Assembly: GCA_024280615.1 (NCBI GenBank)
Contig: JAJRPU010000004.1
Location: 1 to 17,357, forward strand
From: Bacteroidota bacterium
GTDB lineage: Bacteria > Bacteroidota > Bacteroidia > JAADEI01
Length of the DNA: 17,357 nt
Direction: 5' to 3'
Positions 7,889 to 14,817 of this stretch are shown one piece after another. The number at the start of each line of letters is the position of its first letter. Within the stretch, counting starts at the first letter, position 1. The translations under genes were made by a program, and so were the position numbers. The notes below the pieces were generated by a model. The model was given only the letters and a program-made list of their open reading frames with translations. It ran no database searches and was not told the DNA's origin.

Positions 7889-8824
7889 ATGCCTGAATAC
7901 ATTTTAAAAACTGACAATTTAATCAAACGATATGGTGACTTTGCAGCCCTAAGGGGGATTAATGTTGCTATTGAAGAAGGCACGATAGTTGGGTTGCTCG
8001 GTCCAAACGGAGCAGGGAAAACAACATTTATAAGAATAGTGAATAATATCCTTGAACCGACCGATGGACAAGTGTTTTTCTATGATGAACCACTAACAAG
8101 AAAACATAATAAATTAATTGGATATTTGCCAGAAGAAAGAGGTTTATATCCCAAAATAAGTGTAGGCAACCAGATTGTTTACTTCGGAATGCTAAAAGGT
8201 CTAAGTAGGACAGAGGCGAAGCAAAAGGCAAGACAATGGCTTGAAAAACTAAATGCTCTGGATTGGTGGAACAAGAACGTTGGCGACCTGTCAAAAGGAA
8301 TGCAACAGAAAGTTCAATTTGTAGTTAGCGTTGTCCATCAACCACGATTGCTAATCCTTGATGAACCGTTCACTGGCTTTGACCCTGTTAACCTTCAACT
8401 TATTAAAGGGTTAATTAGAGAAATTAATAACAATGGAACAACAATCATTTTGTCCACTCACAGAATGGAACAAGTGGAAGACCTATGTTCTCATATAATC
8501 TTCATTAATAAAGGGAAGGTATTGCAACAAGGAGAAATCAAAGAAGTGAAAAGGAAGTGGGCACGACCACTCGTCAGATTAAGAGTAGATAAATTGTTTG
8601 AAGACTCGGATATTAATGTAGTGAAGTCCACGCTTGGTGAAGACGGCTCGTGGGAAGTGTTTGTAGAATGGAATCATTCGCAAGTTCCAGAACTCGTGGA
8701 AACACTGATAAATAAAGGGATTAAAATTTATGAAGTTGAACCCGTTGAACCATCCCTTGAAGACATATTTGTTAATCTTGTAAAGGCTAAGGATGAGGAA
8801 ACTGTTGATAGTGTTGGCATTTGA
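7889..8824 (+). CDS. ABC transporter ATP-binding protein, NatA-like
   Basis: This is the cytoplasmic ATPase of an ABC-2 type exporter. Numbered from the ATG at 7889 (311 residues), it has Walker A G38-P-N-G-A-G-K-T45, a Q-loop region Y-L-P-E-E-R-G-L-Y (79-87) characteristic of NatA-like ATPases, signature L134-S-K-G-M-Q-Q-K141, Walker B L154-L-I-L-D-E159 and the switch histidine H191 in S-T-H-R. About 90 residues follow the nucleotide-binding domain, the size of the DUF4162 C-terminal domain often found in this subgroup. A longer frame from a TTG at 7862 exists, but that codon is part of the -7 box. The gene overlaps the permease gene by 32 bp, so the two form one transporter. The substrate cannot be read from sequence; NatAB relatives export sodium, and others export drugs, lipids or peptides. 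Confidence 0.93.
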   Translation: MPEYILKTDNLIKRYGDFAALRGINVAIEEGTIVGLLGPNGAGKTTFIRIVNNILEPTDGQVFFYDEPLTRKHNKLIGYLPEERGLYPKISVGNQIVYFGMLKGLSRTEAKQKARQWLEKLNALDWWNKNVGDLSKGMQQKVQFVVSVVHQPRLLILDEPFTGFDPVNLQLIKGLIREINNNGTTIILSTHRMEQVEDLCSHIIFINKGKVLQQGEIKEVKRKWARPLVRLRVDKLFEDSDINVVKSTLGEDGSWEVFVEWNHSQVPELVETLINKGIKIYEVEPVEPSLEDIFVNLVKAKDEETVDSVGI

Positions 8825-10007
8825 ATACCTAAAGGACGTTAAGAAAAAGAGTTTTTGGATAGCCACTTTCGTCCTACCTTTAATTATCATAGGAATTGGA
8901 TGGATAAGTACGAAAGTGAAAAGCATAGGCGAAGAGAGAATTGAAGTGTGTGTTGTTGATAAGACTGGAATTAGCCAGTTCATAGAAAACAAAGATAACA
9001 TAAGTTTCAATAAATGTGAAGGAGCAGACACGTCAAAAGGCAAATATGTGCTTAGGGTTGACTGGGCAGGCGACAGTTTGATTTTTGCTACCGTGGAAAG
9101 CGAAGAAATGCCATCACCAGAAACCCTATCTGACATTAGAGAAACACTAACGAAAGCCTCTGAGAAATACACATTTGTAAACCAAGGCGTTCAAATTGAT
9201 TCCATAATGGCAAAGGTGCCCAAAGTGATTGTTAATGTGTCATCGGGCAACAAATTAACATATTTCCTCGTGTTTGCTATTGCTTTTGTTGTAACTATAA
9301 TTACTTATATTCTTTTAATAATGTATGGTACTGCTGTTATGAACGCTATTGTTGAAGAGAAACAAAGGCGGGTAGTGGAATTATTGCTTTCTTCAATGTC
9401 CTCATCAATCCTATTAACCGGTAAAATTCTCGCAATTATTCTTGTTGGATTCACTCAGTTAACCGTTTGGGTTCTAACGGGAATAATAATAATCAAGCAG
9501 TTTAATGCATTGGGTGGTTTAGTGCCTACGGATGCTGGCGATGATTTGAGTGGCATAATTGCAATGCTTGAAACTGTTATTGAAATGCCATTGCCCTTAA
9601 TGATAGTGCTTATTGTTTTGTATATGCTCGGTGGAATGTTGCTTTATATTACGTTGTTTGCTGGTGTAGGTGCCCTTGTTAATGACACTCGTGAAGCCTC
9701 GGTGTTCACTTTCCCTATAATGTTGCCCATCATTGGCGGAACAATAGTTGTTATAAATCTTCTATCTGTTAATCCACAGGCTACGGTGGTTGGCATACTG
9801 TCTTATGTGCCCTTCACTGCCCCTGTCGTAATGCCTGCCAGATTACCATTTTCGCCTGCCCTCTGGGAAATAGCCCTTTCCCTTGTGTTGCTGTATGCCA
9901 CTGTGGCAATAGCGTTCTGGATGGTGGGTAAGCTATTCAGGATTGGCTTATTATACACTGGTTCCAGACCAACCCTCAGAACTATCCTCAAATGGTTGAA
10001 AGCATAG
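8793..10007 (+). CDS. ABC-2 type transporter permease, NatB-like
   Basis: This is the membrane subunit partnering the preceding ATPase. One membrane segment lies near residues 20-40. A polar, presumably extracytoplasmic domain follows (about 41-155), then a bundle of about five or six helices from about 157 to 385. This is the layout of NatB/ABC-2 permeases (about 400 residues; here 404). The segment after the second helix, V-E-E-K-Q-R-R-V-V-E-L-L-L-S-S, is the conserved cytoplasmic coupling region of the family, followed by G-K-I-L-A-I-I-L-V-G. The start ATG at 8793 lies 32 bp inside the ATPase gene. It is the natural start, because it places M-R-K-L-L-I-V-L-A-F-E-Y before the first helix as in homologues. 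The substrate is unknown. Confidence 0.9.
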   Translation: MRKLLIVLAFEYLKDVKKKSFWIATFVLPLIIIGIGWISTKVKSIGEERIEVCVVDKTGISQFIENKDNISFNKCEGADTSKGKYVLRVDWAGDSLIFATVESEEMPSPETLSDIRETLTKASEKYTFVNQGVQIDSIMAKVPKVIVNVSSGNKLTYFLVFAIAFVVTIITYILLIMYGTAVMNAIVEEKQRRVVELLLSSMSSSILLTGKILAIILVGFTQLTVWVLTGIIIIKQFNALGGLVPTDAGDDLSGIIAMLETVIEMPLPLMIVLIVLYMLGGMLLYITLFAGVGALVNDTREASVFTFPIMLPIIGGTIVVINLLSVNPQATVVGILSYVPFTAPVVMPARLPFSPALWEIALSLVLLYATVAIAFWMVGKLFRIGLLYTGSRPTLRTILKWLKA

Positions 10008-10571
10008 TTAATCCAGACTCTTGAGTTGCGCATTTTTATTTTAAAGAACATACTGGTATACAGTTAGTTTGTCCTAAATTCAGGGTCTGCTTTTCATTTA
10101 TGCAGAATTACCCTGTGTTACAAAGGTAGATAAAAATTTTTTATCAGTGTCAAAATTACAAAAAATTTTCATAACGCAAAATGCCCCAATTTTTGCTGAA
10201 AAACGTTGATATTGCTGGATTTTCTACTTGCCATATTGCGTAACTTAGGTCATAAATTTCATGTCCCGAATTCAGGGAAGCTCGATGGTTACTGGGATTG
10301 GTGCGTTTTGGATTCCGTAACTTGAGGTGGAGTGTTGATGAGGTTTTGAAGGAGTTGAGAGAGATAGGGAGGGAGTCTATGCCAGGGGTTGGCGAATAAT
10401 GCTATGTCCAGGGGCACACAAAATATGCTTGTTAAGTTAGATATGGCAAAATACATATGGGTTTAAAACATGAGATTACGGTCTATAATTACATAATAGA
10501 GCAAATGTCAACATTATACTTGAACTACTTATCAACTGCCAACAGTGGTCTTGCTTAGGTTAGTATTCTTC
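10008..10571. other. 564-bp intergenic region with several dyads and short repeats
   Basis: No convincing gene is present. Seen directly: (a) two 15-bp near-copies, 10071-10085 and 10263-10277, of form GTCC(TA/CG)AATTCAGGG, each itself nearly palindromic about AATT; (b) a hairpin with CAGGGT at 10081-10086 and ACCCTG at 10110-10115, plus inner TGC/GCA pairs; (c) an AT-rich palindrome at 10129-10145; (d) inverted arms ACGCAA-A-ATG at 10174-10183 and CAT-A-TTGCGT at 10232-10241; (e) CGTAACTT(G)AGGT twice, at 10239-10250 and 10316-10328; (f) CTATG(T)CCAGGGG twice, at 10377-10388 and 10402-10414. The stretch 10300-10400 is purine- and G-rich, unlike its surroundings. A weak hairpin at 10014-10032 followed by T-rich sequence could terminate the ABC operon. 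The overall look is of decayed mobile-element ends. Confidence 0.55.
10256..10399 (+). pseudogene. Possible short coding remnant, unidentified
   Basis: An open stretch of 47 codons with no ATG near its 5' end ends at TAA 10397-10399. Its translation looks protein-like in the middle (R-W-L-L-G-L-V-R-F-G-F-R-N-L-R-W, then D-E-V-L-K-E-L-R-E-I-G-R-E). Base composition there is G/purine-rich and unlike the flanking AT-rich DNA. It may be a leftover of a larger gene or transposase. I recognise no family and chance cannot be excluded. Confidence 0.2.
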
Positions 10572-11051
10572 TTAGTCTCTATCTCGCAACCTAAGTCTAA
10601 ATTTATAGACTCCTTTTGCAGATATGTCATAATCTAAGTCTTCTGAATAAGCAATTAATGTGAAAGAGCAGGAAGTATCATCCCTTTTCAAGTCCTTTAT
10701 TTCGCCCCATGTCTTATATTCAAGCATTTCCTCTCCATCATACTCTTCCTCGTCTAAGTATAATATCACTTCACTGGGAGCGGTGAACATATCAATGACA
10801 AAATCCACTACTTCTTCCCACCTGTCATACACTTCTTCATAATCTCCTTCCAGAAAATCCGAAATGTAGTCATACACAACTAGGTCAGTACCTTCTGAAG
10901 CAGGTAGCCCCATATGCCCATTTATTATATGTACTTCTGGGATGTCTGCATCTTCAGGATATTTCATTTCAAAGTCACCGACCTGTTCAACATGTACCTC
11001 AAGGTACTCCATTAGTTCCGTGAGAGGGTCAAAAGAAAAGTCAAAGCTCAT
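10572..11051 (-). CDS. Very acidic hypothetical protein
   Basis: I do not recognise this 159-residue protein. By my count it has 44 Asp/Glu against 12 Lys/Arg, a net charge near -32, with runs such as Y-L-D-E-E-E-Y-D-G-E-E. The basic residues are concentrated in the C-terminal tail (K-F-R-L-R-L-R-D-R-D). There is no signal peptide or membrane segment, so it is probably cytoplasmic and soluble. The second half alternates hydrophobic and polar residues like a beta sheet. Its start is supported by a TAnnTTTG box (11079-11086, minus strand) 27 bp upstream. It stands alone between the dyad-rich intergenic region and a MITE-like element. Acidity of this degree occurs in DNA mimics, immunity or anti-restriction proteins and small chaperones, but nothing here points to one of them. 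Confidence 0.65.
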   Translation of the reverse strand: MSFDFSFDPLTELMEYLEVHVEQVGDFEMKYPEDADIPEVHIINGHMGLPASEGTDLVVYDYISDFLEGDYEEVYDRWEEVVDFVIDMFTAPSEVILYLDEEEYDGEEMLEYKTWGEIKDLKRDDTSCSFTLIAYSEDLDYDISAKGVYKFRLRLRDRD

Positions 11052-11078
11052 AGCACCTAAATTTTATGTTCTACATCA

Positions 11079-11086
11079 CAAAATTA
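11079..11086 (-). promoter_or_regulatory. Bacteroidota-type -7 promoter box for the acidic protein
   Basis: The minus strand reads TAATTTTG, an exact TAnnTTTG match, 27 bp upstream of the ATG at 11051. No -33 TTG at standard spacing was found. Confidence 0.4.
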
Positions 11087-11210
11087 CAAATAATTTTGAA
11101 TATATCCTCACGTTATTTCAAATATATCTTTTCAAACGCGGATGGGGACCCGTAAAAATAAATTTCATGAATATGTAGCAAGGAGCGTCCCTAAATAGGT
11201 TTTGATAGAT

Positions 11211-11385
11211 TGAACCCTTTGCATAATTCCTCAAACTCATCTGCATGCAACTTAATTAGGAAACAAAATAACCTTAAAATGGCAAATAAGCCCTTGTTTG
11301 ATAAGGAAAGTAATCAAAACAGAGATAAATATTATTCGAAATGTATTACAAATTTGACAGATTTTTAATTTGTGCAAAGGGCTCA
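11211..11385. mobile_element. MITE-like element bounded by 16-bp inverted repeats
   Basis: The left end (11211-11226) reads TGAACCCTTTGCATAA. The reverse complement of the right end (11370-11385) reads TGAGCCCTTTGCACAA, so 14 of 16 positions match. Both ends are immediately flanked outside by GAT, which could be a 3-bp target duplication or chance. The 143-bp interior is AT-rich and encodes at most a 29-codon frame (11279-11368). This is the size and build of a non-autonomous element derived from an insertion sequence by internal deletion. No transposase remains. The right end stops 2 bp short of the stop codon (11388-11390) of the 493-residue gene. The other 160 bp of the 336-bp gap, between the acidic gene and the left end, hold only the promoter box listed separately. 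Confidence 0.5.
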
Positions 11386-11387
11386 GA

Positions 11388-12869
11388 TTATTTTTTTAGC
11401 CTTTGCCATCGGCGTAAGTCAATATAGCGGATAATATCCTGAGCCTTTGGGTCAAGCAGTAGTGTATTTAGTTCTGACCAGTCCTTGTTTGTTAATTCAT
11501 GGAAAGTGAGTCGCATTAATATGTTGATGATTTGGTTTAATATGGGTTTGTAATATGGTTGCTTTTGGAGGAGATACTTGGCTCGTCTTGAGAAGGTATG
11601 AATGTTATCTATTTTTCCTTGTTCGTATGATATAAGTGCTGCCAGGAGATACGCGAATCCAGCTAAGTCCTTAAAGTTATTTCGCAATGTGTTTCCTTTA
11701 CCGTGAGTTAAGAACGGTTTAAGCCAATTGATAGCGTTGTCCCAGTTGCCTTGATAAAATAGGAGTTTAGCCATAGTGAAGTGTATATATGCAAAGTCCC
11801 AAGAGGTGTTAGGCAGTGTGTTAACCACTTCTCTTAGCAGTTTTGAGAAATCAAAATGTAGGGGGGCTCTACCTGTCATGTCGGAGAAGTAGAGTTGTGC
11901 TAGCACGTATGACCTCCTCAACTCATTGAGTTCTGTAAGAGGCATTTTAACATTAAGCATTTCCAATATCTTTTTTAAGAATAATTCTGCCGAATCTATA
12001 TCTTTTGTTTCAGTAAGATGGATGATTAGATTAACTGTGATTGATGAGATTAGATGAGCAGTTGATGGTAGTAAGGAAGGGTTTTGAAGCAGAGTGTCTA
12101 TTAATTGATAGGCTGTTTCTATGCCTTTGCTATAGTTGTCCTTGAGCCCCTGTCCTATTAAGACATTTTGAATATATAAGTATTTTGTTAGTAGTGAAGC
12201 GTTACTGGATGGCTGTTTGGGATTTATAGTGCCTCGGATATTCTTCTCATTTAATCGTCCGCCCTCTGCTTGATATTTGTTTAATAAACGGTCAAAATTT
12301 ATAGCGTAGGTAAGCCAGTGTTGAAAATCGTTAATGACGTCCAAACCTATGGTAGCGAAGTTTTCAAACTGTAAATTATTATTTTGCCATCTTCTGAGTA
12401 GTCGCAATAGCAAGTGCAGAGCATAAATCACTATCCCGTGGTAGCCTATTTGACGGGCAATTTCAATAGTGGTCATTAATAAGCTGTAAGACTCTTCATA
12501 TAATCCTTTGTCTATTAAAACGGAAGAGTTGATTATGTTTTGTAATAGTTCGTATTCTTTAAGTTGACGTGGATAGAGATGAGCCAGAGCCTCCATAATG
12601 TTAGCATATAGTGTATTATTGGCTATTGATATGTTGCAAGTGGGATGTTTCTTTTTAAATTCTTGAATAGGAATGGGTTGCTTGCTGATATTTCGCAATA
12701 TGAATTTGTATAGGTCTGAGACATAAGTGTTTTTTCGCCATCGTTGCAGCCATCTACCCACGAACTTACGCTCGTTCTCGTCAAGAGAACGTATTAGTGT
12801 AATAACAGGATGTTCTTTACCCATCCCTTTTTTACCACAAAAATAACAATCTATTATTTTGTTTACCAT
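11388..12869 (-). CDS. Uncharacterised helical (TPR-like) protein, fourth gene of the LemA-TPM operon
   Basis: A 493-residue protein, almost entirely helical, rich in Leu/Ile/Asn, without signal peptide or transmembrane segments. The N-terminal block (L-I-R-S-L-D-E-N-E-R-K-F-V near residue 24, then L-Y-K-F-I-L, then N-N-T-L-Y-A-N-I-M near 84) resembles a Bacteroidota/Chlorobiota group of cytoplasmic proteins beginning with L-I-K-S-L-S-x-x-E-K-R and continuing as tetratricopeptide-like helices. I know no function for that group. Later helix pairs such as F-A-Y-I-H-F-T-M-A-K-L-L-F-Y-Q-G-N-W-D-N-A are clearly TPR-like. Its ATG overlaps the stop of the upstream TPM gene within ATGGTAA. A second start at 12824 (Met16) would drop the odd C-Y-F-C-G-K-K-G leader, fits the family N-terminus better and follows a -7-like box (12838-12845). 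Confidence 0.8.
   Translation of the reverse strand: MVNKIIDCYFCGKKGMGKEHPVITLIRSLDENERKFVGRWLQRWRKNTYVSDLYKFILRNISKQPIPIQEFKKKHPTCNISIANNTLYANIMEALAHLYPRQLKEYELLQNIINSSVLIDKGLYEESYSLLMTTIEIARQIGYHGIVIYALHLLLRLLRRWQNNNLQFENFATIGLDVINDFQHWLTYAINFDRLLNKYQAEGGRLNEKNIRGTINPKQPSSNASLLTKYLYIQNVLIGQGLKDNYSKGIETAYQLIDTLLQNPSLLPSTAHLISSITVNLIIHLTETKDIDSAELFLKKILEMLNVKMPLTELNELRRSYVLAQLYFSDMTGRAPLHFDFSKLLREVVNTLPNTSWDFAYIHFTMAKLLFYQGNWDNAINWLKPFLTHGKGNTLRNNFKDLAGFAYLLAALISYEQGKIDNIHTFSRRAKYLLQKQPYYKPILNQIINILMRLTFHELTNKDWSELNTLLLDPKAQDIIRYIDLRRWQRLKK
12838..12845 (-). promoter_or_regulatory. Possible internal -7 box before an alternative start
   Basis: The minus strand reads TATTTTTG, matching TAnnTTTG, 13 bp before the alternative ATG at 12824 of the 493-residue gene. 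It lies inside the longer reading frame, so it is informative only if the shorter start is real. In such AT-rich DNA a chance match is quite possible. Confidence 0.25.
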
Positions 12870-13795
12870 GTTCCACCTGCTCCTCCTCCGTTAAAGCGTC
12901 CCCCTCCAAATTCTATGTTGTCTGTCTCTTCCTTCTTCTCTTCCCAAAAATGAGATAAGGGTTGTGTTCGGGGTATTTCACCATTAGAATGTTTACTGTC
13001 TTTTAAGAATCCTGAACGTGATAATAATAGTGCCAATGAACTGCCGATACTCATCACAACAGTAGAAAAAAGTAGTGTACTCCAATGGATATGTTCCATT
13101 CCAAAGCCTTTTAAAAACAAATACCCACTTAACACATTTATAATAAACAGCAAAACCAGTTTTATTATCCTAATTACAGGACGTTTACCTCCGCCGAAGA
13201 AAATACCTAGGATGAACCCAACAAATCCTAACAGAACCAATTCAAATATGCCAATGGATTTCTTTTCTTGTTCTATTGAAACTTCTTCTTTGCTAAGTTT
13301 ATTTACAATTGCTATTACTGCTTTATTGATTCCTGAGTAGTACTCGCCTTTTTTAAACTCAGGTATTATAACCTGTTCTATTAATCTTTTTACGATAGCA
13401 TCTGGTAGTTGGCCTTGTATACCTCGCCCAGGGGCAATAAATATCGCACCCTTCTTCCCTTGATGCATGGGTTTTATTACAATAACCACTCCATTGTCCA
13501 AGCCTTCGTATCCAACGCCCCAACGTTCTCCAATTTCATTGGCGTACATACTAATCTCCATATTACATAAATTGCTAGTGGTAATAACTACTATTTGTAT
13601 TTTTTGAGAATCATTTAATAGTCTAAGTTTCTTTTCAAGATTCTCTTTTTCTTGTATTGTTAAGAGACTAGCAAAGTCGTTAACAAATGTGCTTGTCGGT
13701 TCTGGAATGCAATTGGTTTCCCCCAAGGTAGAAAGGTAGTAGATTAACAATATGAATCTGAAGAATTTAGTAAATAATTTCATCTGGCAGTTCAT
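12863..13795 (-). CDS. TPM domain membrane protein (YgcG-like) with Gly-rich tail
   Basis: The TPM fold (TLP18.3/Psb32/MOLO-1, formerly DUF477) spans about residues 35-170. It starts with the characteristic V-N-D-F-A-S-L-L and includes I-Q-I-V-V-I-T-T, G-V-G-Y-E-G-L-D-N-G-V-V-I-V-I and I-A-P-G-R-G-I-Q-G. A hydrophobic N-terminus serves as signal peptide. Two or three membrane helices follow at about 188-265, and the tail is F-G-G-G-R-F-N-G-G-G-A-G-G-T-W, the usual YgcG-type Gly-rich end. The TPM domain should lie outside the cytoplasmic membrane. The ATG at 13795 overlaps the upstream TPM gene by 29 bp; a second ATG at 13783 gives a cleaner signal peptide (M-K-L-F-T-K-F-F) and 17 bp overlap. 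The biochemical role of bacterial TPM proteins is not settled; an association with LemA is typical. Confidence 0.9.
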   Translation of the reverse strand: MNCQMKLFTKFFRFILLIYYLSTLGETNCIPEPTSTFVNDFASLLTIQEKENLEKKLRLLNDSQKIQIVVITTSNLCNMEISMYANEIGERWGVGYEGLDNGVVIVIKPMHQGKKGAIFIAPGRGIQGQLPDAIVKRLIEQVIIPEFKKGEYYSGINKAVIAIVNKLSKEEVSIEQEKKSIGIFELVLLGFVGFILGIFFGGGKRPVIRIIKLVLLFIINVLSGYLFLKGFGMEHIHWSTLLFSTVVMSIGSSLALLLSRSGFLKDSKHSNGEIPRTQPLSHFWEEKKEETDNIEFGGGRFNGGGAGGTW

Positions 13796-14183
13796 TTATG
13801 TCATCATCTCTTCGTGGAAAATATGTTGACAGAGCGTCTCCTGCTTGCTTTATTCCAGCTACAATCCCTGATACTATATCTCCTTTTGTAAAATGCGCTT
13901 TCATTTCCTGTGCTGTCTTCTTCCAGAAATCATTTCCTACTTTCCTATGGATACCTATATCCCCAATAATAGCAAATTTTCTGTCCTTAATGGCAACATA
14001 TATAAGGACTCCGTTTCGTTCCTTGGTTTCAGTCATGCCCAATTTCTCAAAACTTTCTATAGCTCTTCTGAGTGGCTCCGAGGGGCATCTCTCTTCCATA
14101 AATACCCTTATTTCAGCTGAGGTTTTCTCCTCGGCTTCTTTAATAGCCCCTGTGATAATTAGTTCTTCTTTTTTTGATAACAT
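13767..14183 (-). CDS. TPM domain protein, short form without membrane segment
   Basis: The 138-residue protein is essentially one TPM domain: A-E-E-K-T-S-A-E-I-R-V-F near residue 16, then R-N-G-V-L-I-Y-V-A-I, K-F-A-I-I-G-D-I-G-I and F-T-K-G-D-I-V-S-G-I. This is the second, soluble TPM protein commonly found between lemA and the membrane-anchored YgcG-like gene. No signal peptide or helix is seen, so it is either cytoplasmic or follows its partners by an unusual route. It starts 40 bp after the lemA stop and overlaps the next gene. Its start has no strong ribosome-binding site, as usual here. Confidence 0.88.
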   Translation of the reverse strand: MLSKKEELIITGAIKEAEEKTSAEIRVFMEERCPSEPLRRAIESFEKLGMTETKERNGVLIYVAIKDRKFAIIGDIGIHRKVGNDFWKKTAQEMKAHFTKGDIVSGIVAGIKQAGDALSTYFPRRDDDINELPDEIIY

Positions 14184-14223
14184 TTTAGTGTTGCTTTAAT
14201 TACTTGTAAGTGGAAGTGCTATG

Positions 14224-14811
14224 TTAGAATACTACTTGTGGCGCTTTCTCCGCACCCTTATCTGCTTCAAAATATGGATAAGGTTCAAATCCAAATGTTG
14301 ATGCCAACAAAGCACCTGGGAACTTTCTTACTAATGTATTATATTTTCTTACCGCTTCATTATACTTATTTCTGGCAAATGCAATTCTGTTTTCAGTGCC
14401 TTCTAATTGAGCCTGTAACTCTAAGAAGTTTTTATTCGCTTTTAAGTCAGGATACCTCTCAACTATCAGTAATAATTTTGACAAAGCAGTGGTCAACTCT
14501 CCTTGTGCTTCCATGAATTTCTTGATTTGTTCAGGAGATGCATTACTTCCAAGTGTAATTTGTGTGGCTTTAGCCCGCGCCTCAACCACCTGTATTAAAA
14601 CATCCCTTTCATGTTGAGCGTACCCTTTCACTACATTAACTAAATTAGGTATTAGGTCCGCACGCCGCTGATACTGAACTTGCATATCACCTATAGCGGT
14701 TAATATACCCTCCTCATAAGAAACCATTTTATTATACACACCAGTTATCCAAAAAATCATTATGGCACCAATTGCCAACACCCCAGCAACATTAACCCAC
14801 TTCCTGTTCAT
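14224..14811 (-). CDS. lemA: LemA family protein
   Basis: LemA proteins have one N-terminal membrane helix and a long helical coiled bundle outside the cytoplasm. Here residues 6-24 form the helix. The family signature follows: Y-N-K-M-V-S-Y-E-E, Q-V-Q-Y-Q-R-R-A-D-L-I-P-N-L-V, then V-V-K-G-Y-A-Q-H-E and V-E-A-R-A-K-A. Later come L-L-L-I-V-E-R-Y-P-D-L-K-A-N, L-E-G-T-E-N-R-I-A-F-A-R and the C-terminal F-G-F-E-P-Y-P-Y-F. From the ATG at 14811 it has 195 residues, normal for the family (about 185-200); an ATG at 14817 would add two residues (Met-Val). It is the first gene of the minus-strand operon lemA-TPM-TPM-493 aa. The molecular function of LemA is not firmly known. Confidence 0.94.
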   Translation of the reverse strand: MNRKWVNVAGVLAIGAIMIFWITGVYNKMVSYEEGILTAIGDMQVQYQRRADLIPNLVNVVKGYAQHERDVLIQVVEARAKATQITLGSNASPEQIKKFMEAQGELTTALSKLLLIVERYPDLKANKNFLELQAQLEGTENRIAFARNKYNEAVRKYNTLVRKFPGALLASTFGFEPYPYFEADKGAEKAPQVVF

Positions 14812-14817
14812 GACCAT

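Noticed and set aside
8579..9172. 197-codon open frame on the minus strand
   Set aside because: It lies fully antisense to the ABC ATPase/permease genes, whose family motifs are unambiguous; its translation is Ser/Phe/Ile-rich with no recognisable motif.
10008..10571. CRISPR array or retron-like RNA in the repeat-rich intergenic region
   Set aside because: Repeats are only paired, of different sequences and irregular spacing, and no cas or reverse-transcriptase gene is in the window.
11279..11368. 29-codon plus-strand frame inside the MITE-like element
   Set aside because: No family resemblance, AT-rich, and no promoter or ribosome-binding site; most likely chance, or a trace of a deleted transposase start.
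11211..11385. Rho-independent terminator made by the inverted arms
   Set aside because: The arms are 143 bp apart, too far for a terminator hairpin; a transposable-element origin explains them better.
13798..14199. 133-codon open frame on the plus strand
   Set aside because: It is antisense to the short TPM gene, which carries clear family motifs; the plus-strand product is low-complexity Ser/Ile/Phe-rich.
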